64,000 bases of DNA from Deinococcus carri (GCF_039545055.1 NZ_BAABRP010000001.1:487501-551500), one strand, 5' to 3'; positions 1-20,770 are shown, counted from the stretch's first letter. Notes: generated from the sequence alone by a model not told the origin. Numbers and translations: made by a program.

Positions 1-168
1 CCGTCCGCCCCTCCCGCCAACTTCACCTGGAGCGTCGGTGCGCCGCCTGCTCAGGCCCCGGCGCAGAACGCTGGGCAGAGCGGGAGGAGCGACCCGGAGG
101 CCGAACGCCAGGAGGACCCGGAAGGGGAGGCGAACCAGCCCCTGTTCATCGACATCAAGCTCGACTGA
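1..168 (+). CDS. C-terminal fragment of an unidentified protein
   Basis: The window opens inside a reading frame that runs from base 1 to a TGA at 166-168, giving 55 residues. The tail is rich in Pro, Ala, Gln and acidic residues and ends in FIDIKLD, so it looks like a flexible linker followed by a short terminal strand. No family can be named. It converges on the EamA-type transporter gene, with 10 bp between the two stop codons. Confidence 0.6.
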   Translation, partial: PSAPPANFTWSVGAPPAQAPAQNAGQSGRSDPEAERQEDPEGEANQPLFIDIKLD

Positions 169-178
169 GTGGGTTATG

Positions 179-1114
179 TCAGCGTCCTGCCGCCTCCGCT
201 CGCGCTTCCGCCGCTGAGGAACGGGGCCAGTTGGCGAGCGCCGCTCCGGCCAGGATGACCAGCGCCGCCAGCCATACCCCCGGCGGCAGGCGTTCGTGCA
301 GCACGCCCGCGCTCAGCAGCAGGGCGACGGCGGGGGCCACCGTGTTCCAGACACTCGTTCTGGCGGCCCCCAGCACCCGCGCGCCGTTGGCCCAGGCGAC
401 GTAGGCGACAACGTTCGCCCCCAGCGCGCTGAGGATGATGCCGGCCCAGCCCCAGGCGGGCACCGCGCCCGGTGGCGTGAGGTGCGGGAGCGCCCAGACC
501 ACATACGGCACGCATCCCAGCGCAAGGCTGAAGGCCACGAAGGGAGTCGCGCCCAGCCGCGCGGTGAGGGGCCGGTTCCAGAGGGTGTACAGCGCCCAGG
601 TGCCCGCCGCCGCGAGAACCCAGGCGAAGCCGCCGGGGGTGACGGCCATGCCCGGTTGCCGCGTGCCCAGGAGCAGCCCCAGCAGGCCCGCAAAGGCCAG
701 CGTCACCCCGCCGATCTGCCGCCCCGTGGCCCGCTGCCCCAGCAATAACCCCAGCGGCACCACCAGCACGGGCACGATGCCGTTCACCAGCCCCGCCACG
801 CCCGCCGGGTTGGCCCGGATAGCCGTCAGAAAACACGCCTGAAACAGGCTGTTGCCCAGCAGCCCCACCAGCGCCACCTGCCCCCAGGTCCGCGCGTCCC
901 AGCGGGGCCAGCCGTGCGCGCGCACACTCAGGCCGACCAGCACGACCCCCGCCAGCACGAAGCGGCCCAGATTGATCGTCTCGGCGTTCAGGTGACCGCG
1001 CACCAGCAGCGCCTTGAGCAGCACCACGTTCCCGCCCCACAGGCAGACGGTCAGCATCACCCCGGCCAGCGCGCGTCTCGTCTGGGCCGGGGTGGTGGGG
1101 GGTGTGGCAGTCAT
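179..1114 (-). CDS. EamA/DMT-family transporter
   Basis: This 311-residue, strongly hydrophobic protein has about ten membrane segments arranged as two EamA repeats, the usual size and layout of drug/metabolite transporters. The first helix carries LWGGNVVLLKALL, typical of the start of an EamA repeat, and the second half has the matching WNRPLTARLG segment. It would export or import a small metabolite across the inner membrane; the substrate cannot be read from sequence. ATG start at 1114. The gene stands alone on the minus strand. Confidence 0.85.
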   Translation of the reverse strand: MTATPPTTPAQTRRALAGVMLTVCLWGGNVVLLKALLVRGHLNAETINLGRFVLAGVVLVGLSVRAHGWPRWDARTWGQVALVGLLGNSLFQACFLTAIRANPAGVAGLVNGIVPVLVVPLGLLLGQRATGRQIGGVTLAFAGLLGLLLGTRQPGMAVTPGGFAWVLAAAGTWALYTLWNRPLTARLGATPFVAFSLALGCVPYVVWALPHLTPPGAVPAWGWAGIILSALGANVVAYVAWANGARVLGAARTSVWNTVAPAVALLLSAGVLHERLPPGVWLAALVILAGAALANWPRSSAAEARAEAAGR

Positions 1115-1201
1115 GGGCGCAAGGATACGCCCTGGCTGGGAGGGGGCAGGGAAAAGGGAGCGCGGGCTGCTCGCCTCACGCTCCCGCCACGTGCCCCGCG
1201 C

Positions 1202-1705
1202 TCAGAGCTTCACGGTGTCGTTGTTGCCCATGTCGGTCGCGGGCTTGCCGGTCACGGCGGCACGGGCCATCTGGAAGAGGGCCTTCATGCGCCCGCTGCC
1301 TTCCCAGTATTCGGCCCCCTGCGCCTCGATCTTGATCAGCTGCACGTTGGGGTCGTCGATGCCCTGGGGAAAGTACGCCTTGTAGAAGTCGCTCCACAGT
1401 TCTTCCAGCTTGGCGCGGTCCTCCACGAGCTGCGCCGTGCCGCCCACGCTGACGTAGTTGTTCTTGCCGGGGTCCGAGTAGCTGACGTTCACCTGGGGCC
1501 GCTCGCCCATGCACTGCACCTGCTCGGTGTCCTTGCCGCCGATGAACCAGATGTCGCCGTCGAACTCGGTCTGCTGGGTGGTCATGGGGTGGGCCTTGAG
1601 GTGGCCCTCGGCCGTCGTGACCGTCAGCATGGCGAACTTGACATCCTTGATGATGCTCGCCAGCGTCTTGATGCCTTCCTCGCGGGTCGGTTGCTCGTTG
1701 CTCAT
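1202..1705 (-). CDS. Pyridoxamine 5'-phosphate oxidase-fold protein, general-stress type
   Basis: The 167-residue protein matches the general stress protein 26 branch of the flavin-binding split-barrel family: AHPMTTQQTEFDGDIWFIGG near residues 37-57, then a strand with VNVSYSDPGKNNYVSVGG and a late WEGSGRMKALFQMA. Members bind FMN, F420 or haem, and few have a known substrate, so the call stays at fold level. It is full length. ATG at 1705. It may follow the MFS gene in transcription, but the gap is about 65 bp. Confidence 0.8.
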   Translation of the reverse strand: MSNEQPTREEGIKTLASIIKDVKFAMLTVTTAEGHLKAHPMTTQQTEFDGDIWFIGGKDTEQVQCMGERPQVNVSYSDPGKNNYVSVGGTAQLVEDRAKLEELWSDFYKAYFPQGIDDPNVQLIKIEAQGAEYWEGSGRMKALFQMARAAVTGKPATDMGNNDTVKL

Positions 1706-1747
1706 AAAGTGAGCATTCCACGTTCCCTGCCGCTGCTTCTGGCAGAA

Positions 1748-3030
<1,283 letters not shown>

Positions 3031-3038
3031 GTGCGGCG

Positions 3039-3044
3039 AGTATA
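3039..3044 (-). promoter_or_regulatory. -10 element of the MFS gene
   Basis: TATACT on the minus strand ends 8 nt before the ATG at 3030. No Shine-Dalgarno site fits in between, so transcription probably starts at or near the start codon. Confidence 0.5.
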
Positions 3045-3131
3045 AGCCCCTCCTTTACCCCCTCTTTACGCGCCCCCCAGCCTGTGGCGAGAACAGCAGT
3101 TCGGGTGGGGGCGCTCACGCAGACTGCCCGC

Positions 3132-3434
3132 ATGACCGCACGCCTGAACCTGCAAGACGCCCTGACCGCCTTTCGCGCCGCCTTCACCTACGAGCACCCG
3201 GAAGGCATCACCATCACCCCCCAGGTGGAGGACGGAAAGTTGCGCGTCGAGGTCCGCGCGCCCGACGTGAACACCACGCGCGGCTTCGACGTGGTGGCCG
3301 AGCCGCTGGAGTCCGAGGAGCGTGACGCCGCGCAACTGGGCGAGGACATCGCCCGCGTCGTGGAGCAGGAACTGATGTACGGGCAGCTTCCCGCCGTGGG
3401 CGAGGACGGGGCCTACCGGCGCATCGTGGTGTGA
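3132..3434 (+). CDS. Conserved hypothetical protein, 100 residues
   Basis: A small acidic protein without membrane segments or signal peptide. It alternates strands and helices (LNLQDALTAFRAAF, then ITITPQVEDGKLRVEVRAP) and ends in a helix and a short basic strand. I do not recognise the family. I chose ATG 3132 because the residues upstream in the same frame look like read-through of non-coding DNA. It is divergent from the MFS gene and is closed by a strong hairpin at 3444-3480. Confidence 0.7.
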   Translation: MTARLNLQDALTAFRAAFTYEHPEGITITPQVEDGKLRVEVRAPDVNTTRGFDVVAEPLESEERDAAQLGEDIARVVEQELMYGQLPAVGEDGAYRRIVV

Positions 3435-3443
3435 AGACAGAGG

Positions 3444-3480
3444 GAAGGGGGCGGGCCTGTTCATTCGGTCCGCCCCCTTC
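3444..3480. terminator. Terminator hairpin between convergent genes
   Basis: A 14-nt arm (3444-3457) pairs with 3467-3480 at 13 of 14 positions around a 9-nt loop. GTTTGT follows on the plus strand. It lies between the gene at 3132-3434 and the feo operon end at 3512, so it may serve both strands. Confidence 0.65.
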
Positions 3481-3511
3481 GTTTGTCCCGTCAGCCCCGT
3501 GGCTGTGGCCC

Positions 3512-3796
3512 TCAGCCCAGCCGCTTCAGGTACGCCTCGCCCCGTGTGGTCAGCCGCAGCAGGTGCAGCGGCGCGGCCTCGCCGCCGGCATTGCGGCACA
3601 TGCTCTTGAGGGCGCAGGGGCCGCAGGCACAGCCTTCCGTCTGGGGCGCGGCCTCCTGCACGTAGCCGCCGGCCTGGAGAGTCCGCAGCATCCCCGCGAG
3701 CGCGGCCTCACTGCTGCCCAGCGTGCGTGCCAGTTCGGCGGGGGTGCGTGGCTCGCCCGCCACCGCGCCCAGAATGGCGGCCAGGGGGGCGGTCAC
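3512..3796 (-). CDS. FeoC-like winged-helix protein
   Basis: The third gene of the feo operon, about 94 residues. Residues 1-55 look like a winged helix ([26 protein letters not shown]) and are followed by [12 protein letters not shown], a cysteine cluster like that of FeoC proteins, which can bind an Fe-S cluster and act on FeoB. I chose the GTG at 3796 because it lies 13 bp after the feoB stop and behind a GAGGGGG site; longer versions would run into feoB. Classical FeoC is shorter and the family is diverse, hence 'FeoC-like'. Confidence 0.7.
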   Translation of the reverse strand: MTAPLAAILGAVAGEPRTPAELARTLGSSEAALAGMLRTLQAGGYVQEAAPQTEGCACGPCALKSMCRNAGGEAAPLHLLRLTTRGEAYLKRLG

Positions 3797-3809
3797 AGCA
3801 GCCCCCTCA

Positions 3810-6043
<2,234 letters not shown>

Positions 6044-6047
<4 letters not shown>

Positions 6048-6274
6048 GCCCGCACCCGGATGCCGCGCAGGTCGTCCGCGCGCAGGGCCAGGTCCGTCCC
6101 GTTCACGCGCACCTCCACCGGGTCGCCCATCGGGGCGCGGCGCACCACGGCCACCCGCGCCCCCCGCACGAAGCCCAGTTCCAGCAGCCGCCGCCGCAAC
6201 GGGTGCCGGGGGTCCAGCGTCACCACATGCGCCGCCTCGCCCGGCTTCAGTTCATTCAAGGTCCGCTCGTCCAT
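6044..6274 (-). CDS. feoA: FeoA, SH3-like partner of FeoB
   Basis: A 76-residue cytoplasmic SH3-fold protein with [15 protein letters not shown] at the start, a central helix [16 protein letters not shown] and a last strand [13 protein letters not shown], all typical of FeoA. It is thought to support FeoB activity. It is the first gene of feoA-feoB-feoC-like. A TATAGG box lies 7 nt before the ATG and a TAGACT box further up (6295-6300); which one is used is open. A 12-copy heptamer repeat lies upstream. Confidence 0.92.
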
Positions 6275-6333
6275 CTCGCCCCCTATACCCGACCAGTCTA
6301 ATCAGCATTGTGGGAAAGGCAAGGGTAGAAGAA

Positions 6334-6417
6334 GGCGGAAGGCGGAAGGCGGAAGGCGGAAGGCGGAAGGCGGAAGGCGGAAGGCGGAAGGCGGAAGGCG
6401 GAAGGCGGAAGGCGGAA
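6334..6417. repeat. Perfect 12-copy heptamer array (GGCGGAA)
   Basis: Twelve exact tandem copies of GGCGGAA with no interruption. The array lies between the divergent 5' end of feoA (about 60 bp away) and the 3' end of the pseudouridine synthase gene. It is the purest of fifteen 7-bp-period arrays in the window and has no inverted partner. Confidence 0.97.
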
Positions 6418-6435
6418 GGGCCGTGAAGCCTTTCA

Positions 6436-6463
6436 CTAACTCCTAACCCCTAACTCCTAACCC
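6436..6463. repeat. Four-copy heptamer array (CTAACTC/CTAACCC)
   Basis: Two CTAACTC and two CTAACCC units alternate. The array overlaps the end of the pseudouridine synthase gene: on the minus strand it encodes the last residues and supplies the TAG stop at 6443-6445. Confidence 0.9.
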
Positions 6464-7198
6464 CTTCCAGAACGCCTGCAAATCCGGCGCGAGCGGCACC
6501 TCCGCCGCGAACTGGGCACCCGCCCAGGGAAAGGCGATGCGGGCCGCATGTAGCGCCTGCCGGGGCAGCAGCAGCCGTGCGGTGAGTTCGGGCGTCTGGC
6601 CGGTCTGCATGAAGTCTAAAAAGGCCTCGGGGTCGCGCCCGTAGATCTTGTCGCCCACCATCGGCAGGCCCAGGTGCGAGAGGTGTGCGCGAATCTGGTG
6701 CAGGCGGCCCGAGCGGGGGGCGGCCTCCAGTAGCGTGAAGCCTCCCCGCCGTTCCACCACCCGGAAGTCGGTCACGGCGGGTCGCCCGTCCGGCACCACC
6801 GCCTGCCGGATGACGACCCGGTTTGCCCCACCCAGCCCCAGGTCCCCCAGCGGCGCGTCCAGCGTGTGCCGCTCCCAGCCCGGCGAGCCATGCACGACGG
6901 CGAGGTACGTCTTGCCCACCAGATGCTCCTTGAACAGGGTAAAGAACCGGCGGGCGGCGTCCGCGTCGCGCGAGAGCAGTTGCGTGCCGCTCGTCTCGCG
7001 GTCGAGGCGGTGGGGCGGCGCGAGGCCAGCTTCCCCCGTCTCCGCCTGCATAAAGGTCAGGATATCCGGCACGTCCACCCGTGCCCGCACCGGATGCGTG
7101 AGCCACAGCGCGGGCTTGTGGACCACGTAGAAGTCGGGATGCTCCACCACGACGCGCGGCTTCTCGGTGGGCGGCAGGAGGGGAGCGCGGGCGGTCAC
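6443..7198 (-). CDS. RluA-family pseudouridine synthase
   Basis: This makes pseudouridine in RNA. Residues 63-71 are HRLDRETSG, with the catalytic Asp at about 66, and the later [24 protein letters not shown] block is the second RluA hallmark. No S4 domain is visible, so it may be a TruC/RluA-like stand-alone enzyme; the target base cannot be predicted. I chose GTG 7198 (251 residues), 35 bp after the upstream gene; a TTG at 7258 in frame would overlap that gene. The C-terminal VRG comes from a heptamer repeat. Confidence 0.85.
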   Translation of the reverse strand: MTARAPLLPPTEKPRVVVEHPDFYVVHKPALWLTHPVRARVDVPDILTFMQAETGEAGLAPPHRLDRETSGTQLLSRDADAARRFFTLFKEHLVGKTYLAVVHGSPGWERHTLDAPLGDLGLGGANRVVIRQAVVPDGRPAVTDFRVVERRGGFTLLEAAPRSGRLHQIRAHLSHLGLPMVGDKIYGRDPEAFLDFMQTGQTPELTARLLLPRQALHAARIAFPWAGAQFAAEVPLAPDLQAFWKGLGVRG

Positions 7199-7232
7199 GG
7201 GAGGCAGGGTAGCAGGGGAGGGGACATCCGGC

Positions 7233-8147
<915 letters not shown>

Positions 8148-8267
8148 ACCCTATTGCCCTACATTTCGGGGGGCGGGACCGTAAGCGGGCGTGCAGCTTT
8201 CCCAACCTTCCCTAAGCCACCCGGCGCACGTTCACCGGGCGGGTGCGTTGTTATCCTCCTGGCTGAC

Positions 8268-10556
<2,289 letters not shown>

Positions 10557-10678
10557 GCGCAGGTTGTGATCTTCAATTATCGCACTGCCTGATGCCCGCG
10601 TCAGAAACCTGTCCAGAACACTTTCATCAAAGTGACCCGGCAGGCGGGCAAGATGCTGGGGTGTCGAACCGAACCCAC

Positions 10679-11647
10679 ATGACCATGAAGATTGGGGCCG
10701 CAGCCCTGGTGCTCAGCGCCCCCGCAGGGGCGGCGGCCCAGGACACGGCGGCTCCGGCTCCGCTCTTCCGGCTCCCCCCCAACTACATCTCGCGCTTCGG
10801 TGGGACCGAGACGCTGGCTGACAGTGCCACGGGCTTCGGCGTCCGCGGCTTCCCGCTGCCCTTTACGCAGGACATCCGGCTGAACCTCGCCAAACGGCCC
10901 AACTATTGGGAGTACGCCCTCTCGACTCGCCTGAACGACACGACCTTCGCGGCCGGTGTGTTCGACAACGGTGCGGCAGCGAAGGCAGGCATTCCCCGCC
11001 TGGACGTGAACCACGACCCCTGGAAGGGCGTGCAGTACCGCGGGCTGGTACAGGGCAACGGGGCCTCTTCCCGGTTCACGGGCGGTTACGCCTTTACCGC
11101 CTTTCAGGACCGGGTGCGTGTGTTGAACAACGTGGGTGTGGCATATCAGGGTACGGCTGTTGCGCCTTACACCCAGACCGAGGTGTATGGAAACTATGGC
11201 CGGTCGTTCGGCAAGGTGAACGCCAGCATCAACAGCACAGGGCGCGTGTTTACCCTTCCAGTGCAAAAGGAAGTGCAGGGCAGTATCGACGTGACGGTGG
11301 CCGGCAACGTCTCGCCGGTGGAAGGGTTGACCCTGGAGGCCTCGCACCTCGAACGTTTTACAGCGGGTAAGATCACCACGATTCCTGATCTGAACCTGGC
11401 CCGCTACTACGAGACGAACGCGGCCATCACCTACCGCCTGCCCGTATCCGAGCCTAATCAGTTCGGCGTGGGCGCGGTGCGTACCCGTCTGACCAACAAC
11501 TCCGACAAGTACACCTACTGGCGCAACGATGTGCTGTTCCGTGCTGGGAACTTGCCCGTCCTGATTGGACCCAGCGTCGGCTATCAGTGGTCGCCCGCCG
11601 GAACACCCAACCAGGTGCTCTTCGGCGTGTCGATCCTGGGCAAATGA
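10679..11647 (+). CDS. Secreted or outer-membrane beta-rich protein
   Basis: About 322 residues starting [20 protein letters not shown], a short signal peptide with likely cleavage after AAA. The mature part is built of alternating aromatic/polar strands ([46 protein letters not shown]) and ends GVSILGK, the look of an outer-membrane beta barrel or a similar sheet protein. No family is recognised. ATG 10679 is chosen; ATG 10685 and GTG 10661 are alternatives. A strong hairpin at 11698 ends the unit. Confidence 0.7.
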   Translation: MTMKIGAAALVLSAPAGAAAQDTAAPAPLFRLPPNYISRFGGTETLADSATGFGVRGFPLPFTQDIRLNLAKRPNYWEYALSTRLNDTTFAAGVFDNGAAAKAGIPRLDVNHDPWKGVQYRGLVQGNGASSRFTGGYAFTAFQDRVRVLNNVGVAYQGTAVAPYTQTEVYGNYGRSFGKVNASINSTGRVFTLPVQKEVQGSIDVTVAGNVSPVEGLTLEASHLERFTAGKITTIPDLNLARYYETNAAITYRLPVSEPNQFGVGAVRTRLTNNSDKYTYWRNDVLFRAGNLPVLIGPSVGYQWSPAGTPNQVLFGVSILGK

Positions 11648-11697
11648 GTTTTTAAACCGGCTGCTCCCCTAGACCTGCATGGGGACTGGTTGAGCTG

Positions 11698-11738
11698 GTG
11701 GGGCGGACAGGGACGTATGGGGTTCCTGTCCGCCCCAC
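11698..11738 (+). terminator. Strong GC hairpin, probable terminator
   Basis: A perfect 14-bp stem (11698-11711 with 11725-11738) and a 13-nt loop follow the secreted-protein gene by 50 bp. The downstream T run is weak (TGCTTTGG). Confidence 0.65.
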
Positions 11739-11755
11739 TGCTTTGGAGTGTTCGT

Positions 11756-11790
11756 TAGGGCGGCGCTCCGTTGCGTTGCCGCATGTCTGA
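11756..11790. mobile_element. Solo end of a miniature element (GGGCGGCGCTC type)
   Basis: About 35 bp starting AGGGCGGCGCTCCG, then TTGCGTTGCCGC. It matches the terminal inverted repeats of the elements at 48434-48692 and 55350-55685, but no opposite end is present nearby, so this is a remnant or a copy cut by the next repeat. Confidence 0.6.
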
Positions 11791-11791
11791 G

Positions 11792-11926
11792 ACTGATTCC
11801 GATTGAAGGGTGTTGAAAACACCCGGAAATCCGACCAGAGGGAGAAGGAACAAGAGCGGATTTCGGGAGATGGATGAACAGGCGGTGCCCTCCCGACTGT
11901 TCAGGAATTGGACGGAATCCGTATGA
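11792..11926 (+). repeat. Dispersed repeat, SNR-like copy 1
   Basis: About 135 bp from ACTGATTCCGATTG to GGAATCCGTATGA. It is nearly identical, in opposite orientation, to 48481-48619, with one clear difference in the middle (AAGAGCGG versus AAGGGCGG). The ends recall the small non-coding repeats of Deinococcus radiodurans. It contains no plausible gene. Confidence 0.8.
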
Positions 11927-12102
11927 GAGCCTGTTTTAAAAGGTTGGCGGATGCCCTCATTTCGCCGTAGAACACGAGCTTTTTGCTCCTCCCTCCTTGC
12001 GGGGGAGGCTGGGACTGGTACAGCTCCACAGGAGAGGGGGAACGGGCATGCCCTCCCAGCGCACTCCGCCTGTAATGGAGACCCTTCTAAAACACGCTCT
12101 CA
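11926..12102 (+). mobile_element. MITE-like element B, copy 1
   Basis: About 177 bp with imperfect terminal inverted repeats (AGAGCCTGTTTTAAAAGG at the left, the reverse of AGAGCGTGTTTTAGAAGG at the right). A second copy lies inverted at 44190-44365 with the same interior. No transposase is encoded, so it would have to move in trans. It abuts the SNR-like repeat without a gap. From 12103 to 12196 I see nothing of note. Confidence 0.75.
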
Positions 12103-12196
12103 GGCGTCCATTCCACTGCACGTGCCCTTTATGCGCCCCGCCCTAAATTCCGGATTGCCGTGGAAAGGCTTTTCTTAAGCCTACGCAGTTTGGTGA

Positions 12197-12379
12197 CTAC
12201 GCCAGCAGGTCTACGCCAGCCTGACCCCCCTCCGGCTGCGTCGCCGGTTCGCCGTCATCCACCGGAACGCCCTGCCTGGGCAGGTCGGTGGCCTGTGGAA
12301 CGTTCCCCTCGGGGTGCTGCTGCTCCTGCTCGTCTGCGCGGCGGTGTTCGGCGTCGGCGTAAGGGTCAGGGCGGGTCAT
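12197..12379 (-). CDS. Small disordered hypothetical protein, 60 residues
   Basis: A very hydrophilic protein (Asp/Glu/Gln/Pro-rich, no hydrophobic core) starting MTRPDPYADAEHRRADEQ and ending in QPEGGQAGVDLLA. Its composition, free of the Arg/Gly-rich runs of shadow frames, suggests a real small protein. No function can be named. It is divergent from the MFS gene at 12448. There is no clear Shine-Dalgarno site before the ATG at 12379. Confidence 0.5.
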   Translation of the reverse strand: MTRPDPYADAEHRRADEQEQQHPEGNVPQATDLPRQGVPVDDGEPATQPEGGQAGVDLLA

Positions 12380-12447
12380 GCCGCAGGGTAGGGGAGGGGG
12401 GAGTCACTGCGGGAGCGGTTGTCTGGCTGTGCTAGGCTCCCTGGCCG

Positions 12448-13569
12448 ATGGGTGCTCCTCCTGCCGCCGCTTCGCGCCTGACGCCCACCATGCTGGCACC
12501 GGGGGCCGTCGCCTTTCTGACGCTGGGGGTGCTCCAGGCGATGTACGGGGCGGCCTTTCCGCTGTTCCAGGCCCGCTACGGCGTGGGCCTCGGGGTGGTG
12601 GGCTGGGTGGCGAGCGCGCATTTTCTGGGTTCGGCGGTCGCGCCGCCCCTGGCCGGCGTGGCCCTGATGCGCGTCAGTGTCCGCGCGGTGGTGATGGTGA
12701 GCGTGCTGGTGCTGGCCGCCGGGGTAACGGTGGTCGCCCTGGCTCCCACCTGGCCCGCGGCGGTGGGCGGGGCGCTGGTGGGGGGCCTCGGGCTGGGCGG
12801 GGTCAGTGCGGCCCTGAACGCCGCCTATGCCAGCCTGGGGACGCGGGCGGTGAACCTGGTCAATGCGGTCTTCGGGCTGGGCAGCATCCTGTCGCCGCTG
12901 CTGGTGCTGTCGCTGGGACCTGCCTCGCTGGCCTGGCCGTTTCTGGCCGTGGCGGGGCTGGCCCTGGGTACCCTGCTGGCAGCGCGGGTCTGGGGGGTCC
13001 CCGGGTTGCGTCCCCCGGACCGGGCTGCGGCTCCCGTACAGCCCGGCTTAGGCTTCGTGCTGTTTGCCCTGCTGATCGGTCTGTACGTGGGGCTGGAGGT
13101 CGGTTTCGGCGCGTGGCTGGCGCGGCATCTGGAGGCGCTGGGCACGGCCCGCCCTGCCCTGGTGCTGAGCGGGTACTGGGCGGGCCTGACTGCCGGGCGC
13201 GTCCTGACCGGACTGCTGGGGGGGCGTGTTCGTCCGCCCGCGCTGGTGCTGGGCGCGGCGCTGCTCGCGGCGCTGGCCGCCCTGGCCGCGACCCGGCCCC
13301 TGCTCGCGCCGGGAGCCTATGTGGTGGCCGGGCTGGCCCTCGGCCCCATCTTCGGGACCACGCTGGCCTGGATGACGCGCAGCCTCCCCGCGCGGTGGGT
13401 GCCCTACCTGCTGGTGTCGGGGTCGGTCGGGGGCATTCTCGCGCCCGCCGCGCTGGGCCTGCTGGTCGCCCGCAGCGGGACGGGCAGCATTCCCCTGGCC
13501 CTGGCCGGGCTGGCGCTGCTTCTGACGGGCGTGGTGGGCCTCACGGCCCGCGTGACGCGACAGCGCTGA
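12448..13569 (+). CDS. MFS transporter
   Basis: A 373-residue MFS protein, short for the family, with about eleven or twelve membrane segments and few charged loops. The central loop ([15 protein letters not shown]) separates two six-helix halves, and [12 protein letters not shown] and [21 protein letters not shown] sit where sugar/fucose-like MFS proteins have their helix 7-8 motifs. The substrate is unknown. TAGGCT lies 9 nt upstream of the ATG, pointing to a very short or absent leader. Confidence 0.82.
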   Translation: MGAPPAAASRLTPTMLAPGAVAFLTLGVLQAMYGAAFPLFQARYGVGLGVVGWVASAHFLGSAVAPPLAGVALMRVSVRAVVMVSVLVLAAGVTVVALAPTWPAAVGGALVGGLGLGGVSAALNAAYASLGTRAVNLVNAVFGLGSILSPLLVLSLGPASLAWPFLAVAGLALGTLLAARVWGVPGLRPPDRAAAPVQPGLGFVLFALLIGLYVGLEVGFGAWLARHLEALGTARPALVLSGYWAGLTAGRVLTGLLGGRVRPPALVLGAALLAALAALAATRPLLAPGAYVVAGLALGPIFGTTLAWMTRSLPARWVPYLLVSGSVGGILAPAALGLLVARSGTGSIPLALAGLALLLTGVVGLTARVTRQR

Positions 13570-13615
13570 TGCGGCTTGAGACGGAGGCTGTCCAGATGGA
13601 CCTGTCACTTTTCCG

Positions 13616-13644
13616 TTGCCCCTGAAACGGGCGTGTGGCAGAAT
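13616..13644 (+). promoter_or_regulatory. Candidate promoter of gfh1
   Basis: TTGCCC and CAGAAT are spaced by 17 bp, 82 bp before the gfh1 start. The boxes are imperfect, so this is a reasonable but unproven assignment. Confidence 0.4.
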
Positions 13645-13725
13645 GCTCACCGATTCTCAGAAATCCGTTCCTCTTGTTCCCGCACTCCCCAGACCCACAG
13701 GGCAGACCCACAGCGGAGGTCAGAA

Positions 13726-14214
<489 letters not shown>

Positions 14215-14221
14215 GGCGGGA

Positions 14222-14280
14222 GGCAGAAGGCAGATGGCAGAAGGCTTTGGACCCTTTGCCATCTGCCTTCTGCCCTCGGC
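14222..14280. repeat. Heptamer array with perfect 17-bp hairpin
   Basis: GGCAGAA, GGCAGAT, GGCAGAA in tandem (from 14222) and the inverse GCCATCT, GCCTTCT, GCCCTCG (from 14258). Bases 14222-14238 pair exactly with 14258-14274 around a 19-nt loop. It fills the gap between gfh1 and lysS. Confidence 0.95.
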
Positions 14281-14295
14281 CTTGCGCCTCCCCCC

Positions 14296-14301
14296 TATAC
14301 T
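14296..14301 (+). promoter_or_regulatory. -10 element of lysS
   Basis: TATACT ends 7 nt before the lysS ATG; no Shine-Dalgarno site intervenes. This fits a leaderless lysS mRNA started just downstream of the heptamer hairpin. Confidence 0.55.
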
Positions 14302-14308
14302 TCCCCCC

Positions 14309-15862
<1,554 letters not shown>

Positions 15863-15876
15863 GCGTCACGGTTGAC

Positions 15877-15905
15877 CGGGCCGGAGGGGAAGACCTTCCG
15901 GCCCG
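15877..15905 (+). terminator. Hairpin after lysS
   Basis: A 9-bp perfect stem (15877-15885 with 15897-15905) and an 11-nt loop, 14 bp after the stop. The T tract is poor, so termination may be weak or factor-dependent. Confidence 0.5.
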
Positions 15906-15940
15906 CTTCATGGGTGGCTTCCTGACCGGGGGAGTTAATT

Positions 15941-15961
15941 AGTTCATTTGACAAACAAAAT
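15941..15961 (+). promoter_or_regulatory. Operator-like palindrome over a TTGACA box
   Basis: A 21-bp imperfect palindrome of the form AnTTnnTTTG-n-CAAAnnAAnT, which is how ROK/XylR-type operators look. It overlaps a perfect TTGACA (15948-15953); the matching -10 near 15971 is poor. It sits about 95 bp before the ROK gene, so autoregulation of the sugar operon is the natural reading. Confidence 0.5.
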
Positions 15962-16054
15962 TGGCGAGGCGCACCATGAGGGCCTCAATCAGGTTTCCCC
16001 GTCCGCCGCTGGCGGCTTTTCCCCGGTCCCTTCCCGCTTTCCGGAGTTGGTGTG

Positions 16055-18630
<2,576 letters not shown>

Positions 18631-18642
18631 GAGCCGGGACGT

Positions 18643-18704
18643 GGTGCGCGGTAGGCGGTACGCGGTGCAGGTTCCCGCGCACTGCGTACCGCGCACCGCT
18701 GACC
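18643..18704. repeat. Inverted heptamer array (GGTNCGC) between ABC genes
   Basis: Four left units (GGTGCGC, GGTAGGC, GGTACGC, GGTGCAG) and four right units (GCGCACT, GCGTACC, GCGCACC, GCTGACC) separated by 6 nt. The third left unit pairs perfectly with the second right unit and the others partly. It lies between the binding-protein stop and the Shine-Dalgarno site of the first permease. Confidence 0.9.
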
Positions 18705-18706
18705 AG

Positions 18707-18717
18707 AAAGGAGGTGA
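18707..18717 (+). promoter_or_regulatory. Near-perfect Shine-Dalgarno site that sets a CTG start
   Basis: AAAGGAGGTGA matches the 16S 3' end almost completely. Nine bases after its GGAGG core comes CTG (18724). The only in-frame ATG is 42 bases away. An in-frame TGA lies within the site (18715-18717), so no start further up is possible. Confidence 0.75.
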
Positions 18718-18723
18718 CCCCAC

Positions 18724-19848
<1,125 letters not shown>

Positions 19849-19854
19849 AGCGGG

Positions 19855-19889
19855 GCGCAGAAGGCAGCAGGCAGAGGGCAGAAGGCCCG
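19855..19889. repeat. Five-unit heptamer array (AGGCAGA type)
   Basis: GCGCAGA, AGGCAGC, AGGCAGA, GGGCAGA and AGGCCCG in tandem, one arm only, in the 55-bp gap between the two permease genes. Confidence 0.85.
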
Positions 19890-19903
19890 GGGGAGGCCCG
19901 TCC

Positions 19904-20770
19904 ATGACCACCACCGTTCCCGCCTCCACCGTGCAGCCCGCCCCCGCCTCCCGCAAGACGGGCCTGGGCCGGATTGGTCTGTACGTCTTGCTGGTGATCG
20001 CCGCGCTGTTTTTCCTGCTGCCGATCTACCTGCTGGTAGCGACGGCCCTCAAGACGCCGGACGCCATCAATCTGGCGACGACCTGGCAGTGGCCGCGCGC
20101 CCTGAACTGGGCCAGCTTCGCGGATGCCTGGGCCAAGATCGGCGGCAACGTCGGCAACAGCCTGTTTCTGGCCGTCGTGTCCACCATCCTGGCCGCATTT
20201 CTGGGGTCGCTGAACGGCTACGCGCTGTCCAAGTGGCAGTTTCGCGGTGCGAACATCCTCTTCGCGCTGATGCTGTTCGGGATGTTCATTCCCTATCAGG
20301 CGGTGCTGATTCCGCTGTTCCAGTTCGTCAAGTCGCTGGGGCTGTACGGCAGCATCTGGGGACTGATCCTGGCGCACGTCGTGTACGGCCTGCCGATTAC
20401 CACCCTGATCTTCCGCAACTACTACGCCGAGGTGCCCGACGCGCTGGTGGAGGCCGCCACGATTGACGGCGCGGGCTTCTGGAGCATTTACCGCCAGGTG
20501 ATCCTGCCGCTGAGCGTGCCCGCCTTCGTGGTGGTGGTGATCTGGGAGTTCACGCAGGTCTGGAACGAGTTCCTGTTCGCGGCCACGCTGACCAACACCA
20601 CCTCGCAGCCCGTCACCTACGCGCTGTCGCAACTGGCGGGCGGGCAGGCGGTGAGCTGGAACCTGCCGATGGCGGGCGCGATTCTGGCGGCGCTGCCCAC
20701 CCTGCTGGTGTACATCCTGCTGGGGCGCTACTTCGTGCGCGGCCTGCTGGCCGGGAGCGTCAAGGGGTAG
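19904..20770 (+). CDS. Sugar ABC transporter permease 2
   Basis: A 288-residue MalG-type permease with six membrane segments. The EAA loop reads [22 protein letters not shown] and the end [12 protein letters not shown] is the classic MalG-like C-terminus. With permease 1 and the binding protein it forms an uptake system for a hexose or small sugar. No ATPase gene follows; a shared MsiK/MalK-type ATPase elsewhere must supply energy, as known for Thermus glucose uptake. ATG 19904 lies behind GGGGGAGG. Confidence 0.92.
   Translation: MTTTVPASTVQPAPASRKTGLGRIGLYVLLVIAALFFLLPIYLLVATALKTPDAINLATTWQWPRALNWASFADAWAKIGGNVGNSLFLAVVSTILAAFLGSLNGYALSKWQFRGANILFALMLFGMFIPYQAVLIPLFQFVKSLGLYGSIWGLILAHVVYGLPITTLIFRNYYAEVPDALVEAATIDGAGFWSIYRQVILPLSVPAFVVVVIWEFTQVWNEFLFAATLTNTTSQPVTYALSQLAGGQAVSWNLPMAGAILAALPTLLVYILLGRYFVRGLLAGSVKG

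Noticed and set aside
6331..6420. Reading the GGCGGAA run as coding (RRKAEGG repeats)
   Set aside because: Every frame is open because of the base composition; it lies between two genes and has no start context.
11951..12178. A 75-codon ORF in the repeat block after the secreted-protein gene
   Set aside because: It lies in element B and the frame is not kept in the other copy at 44190-44365.
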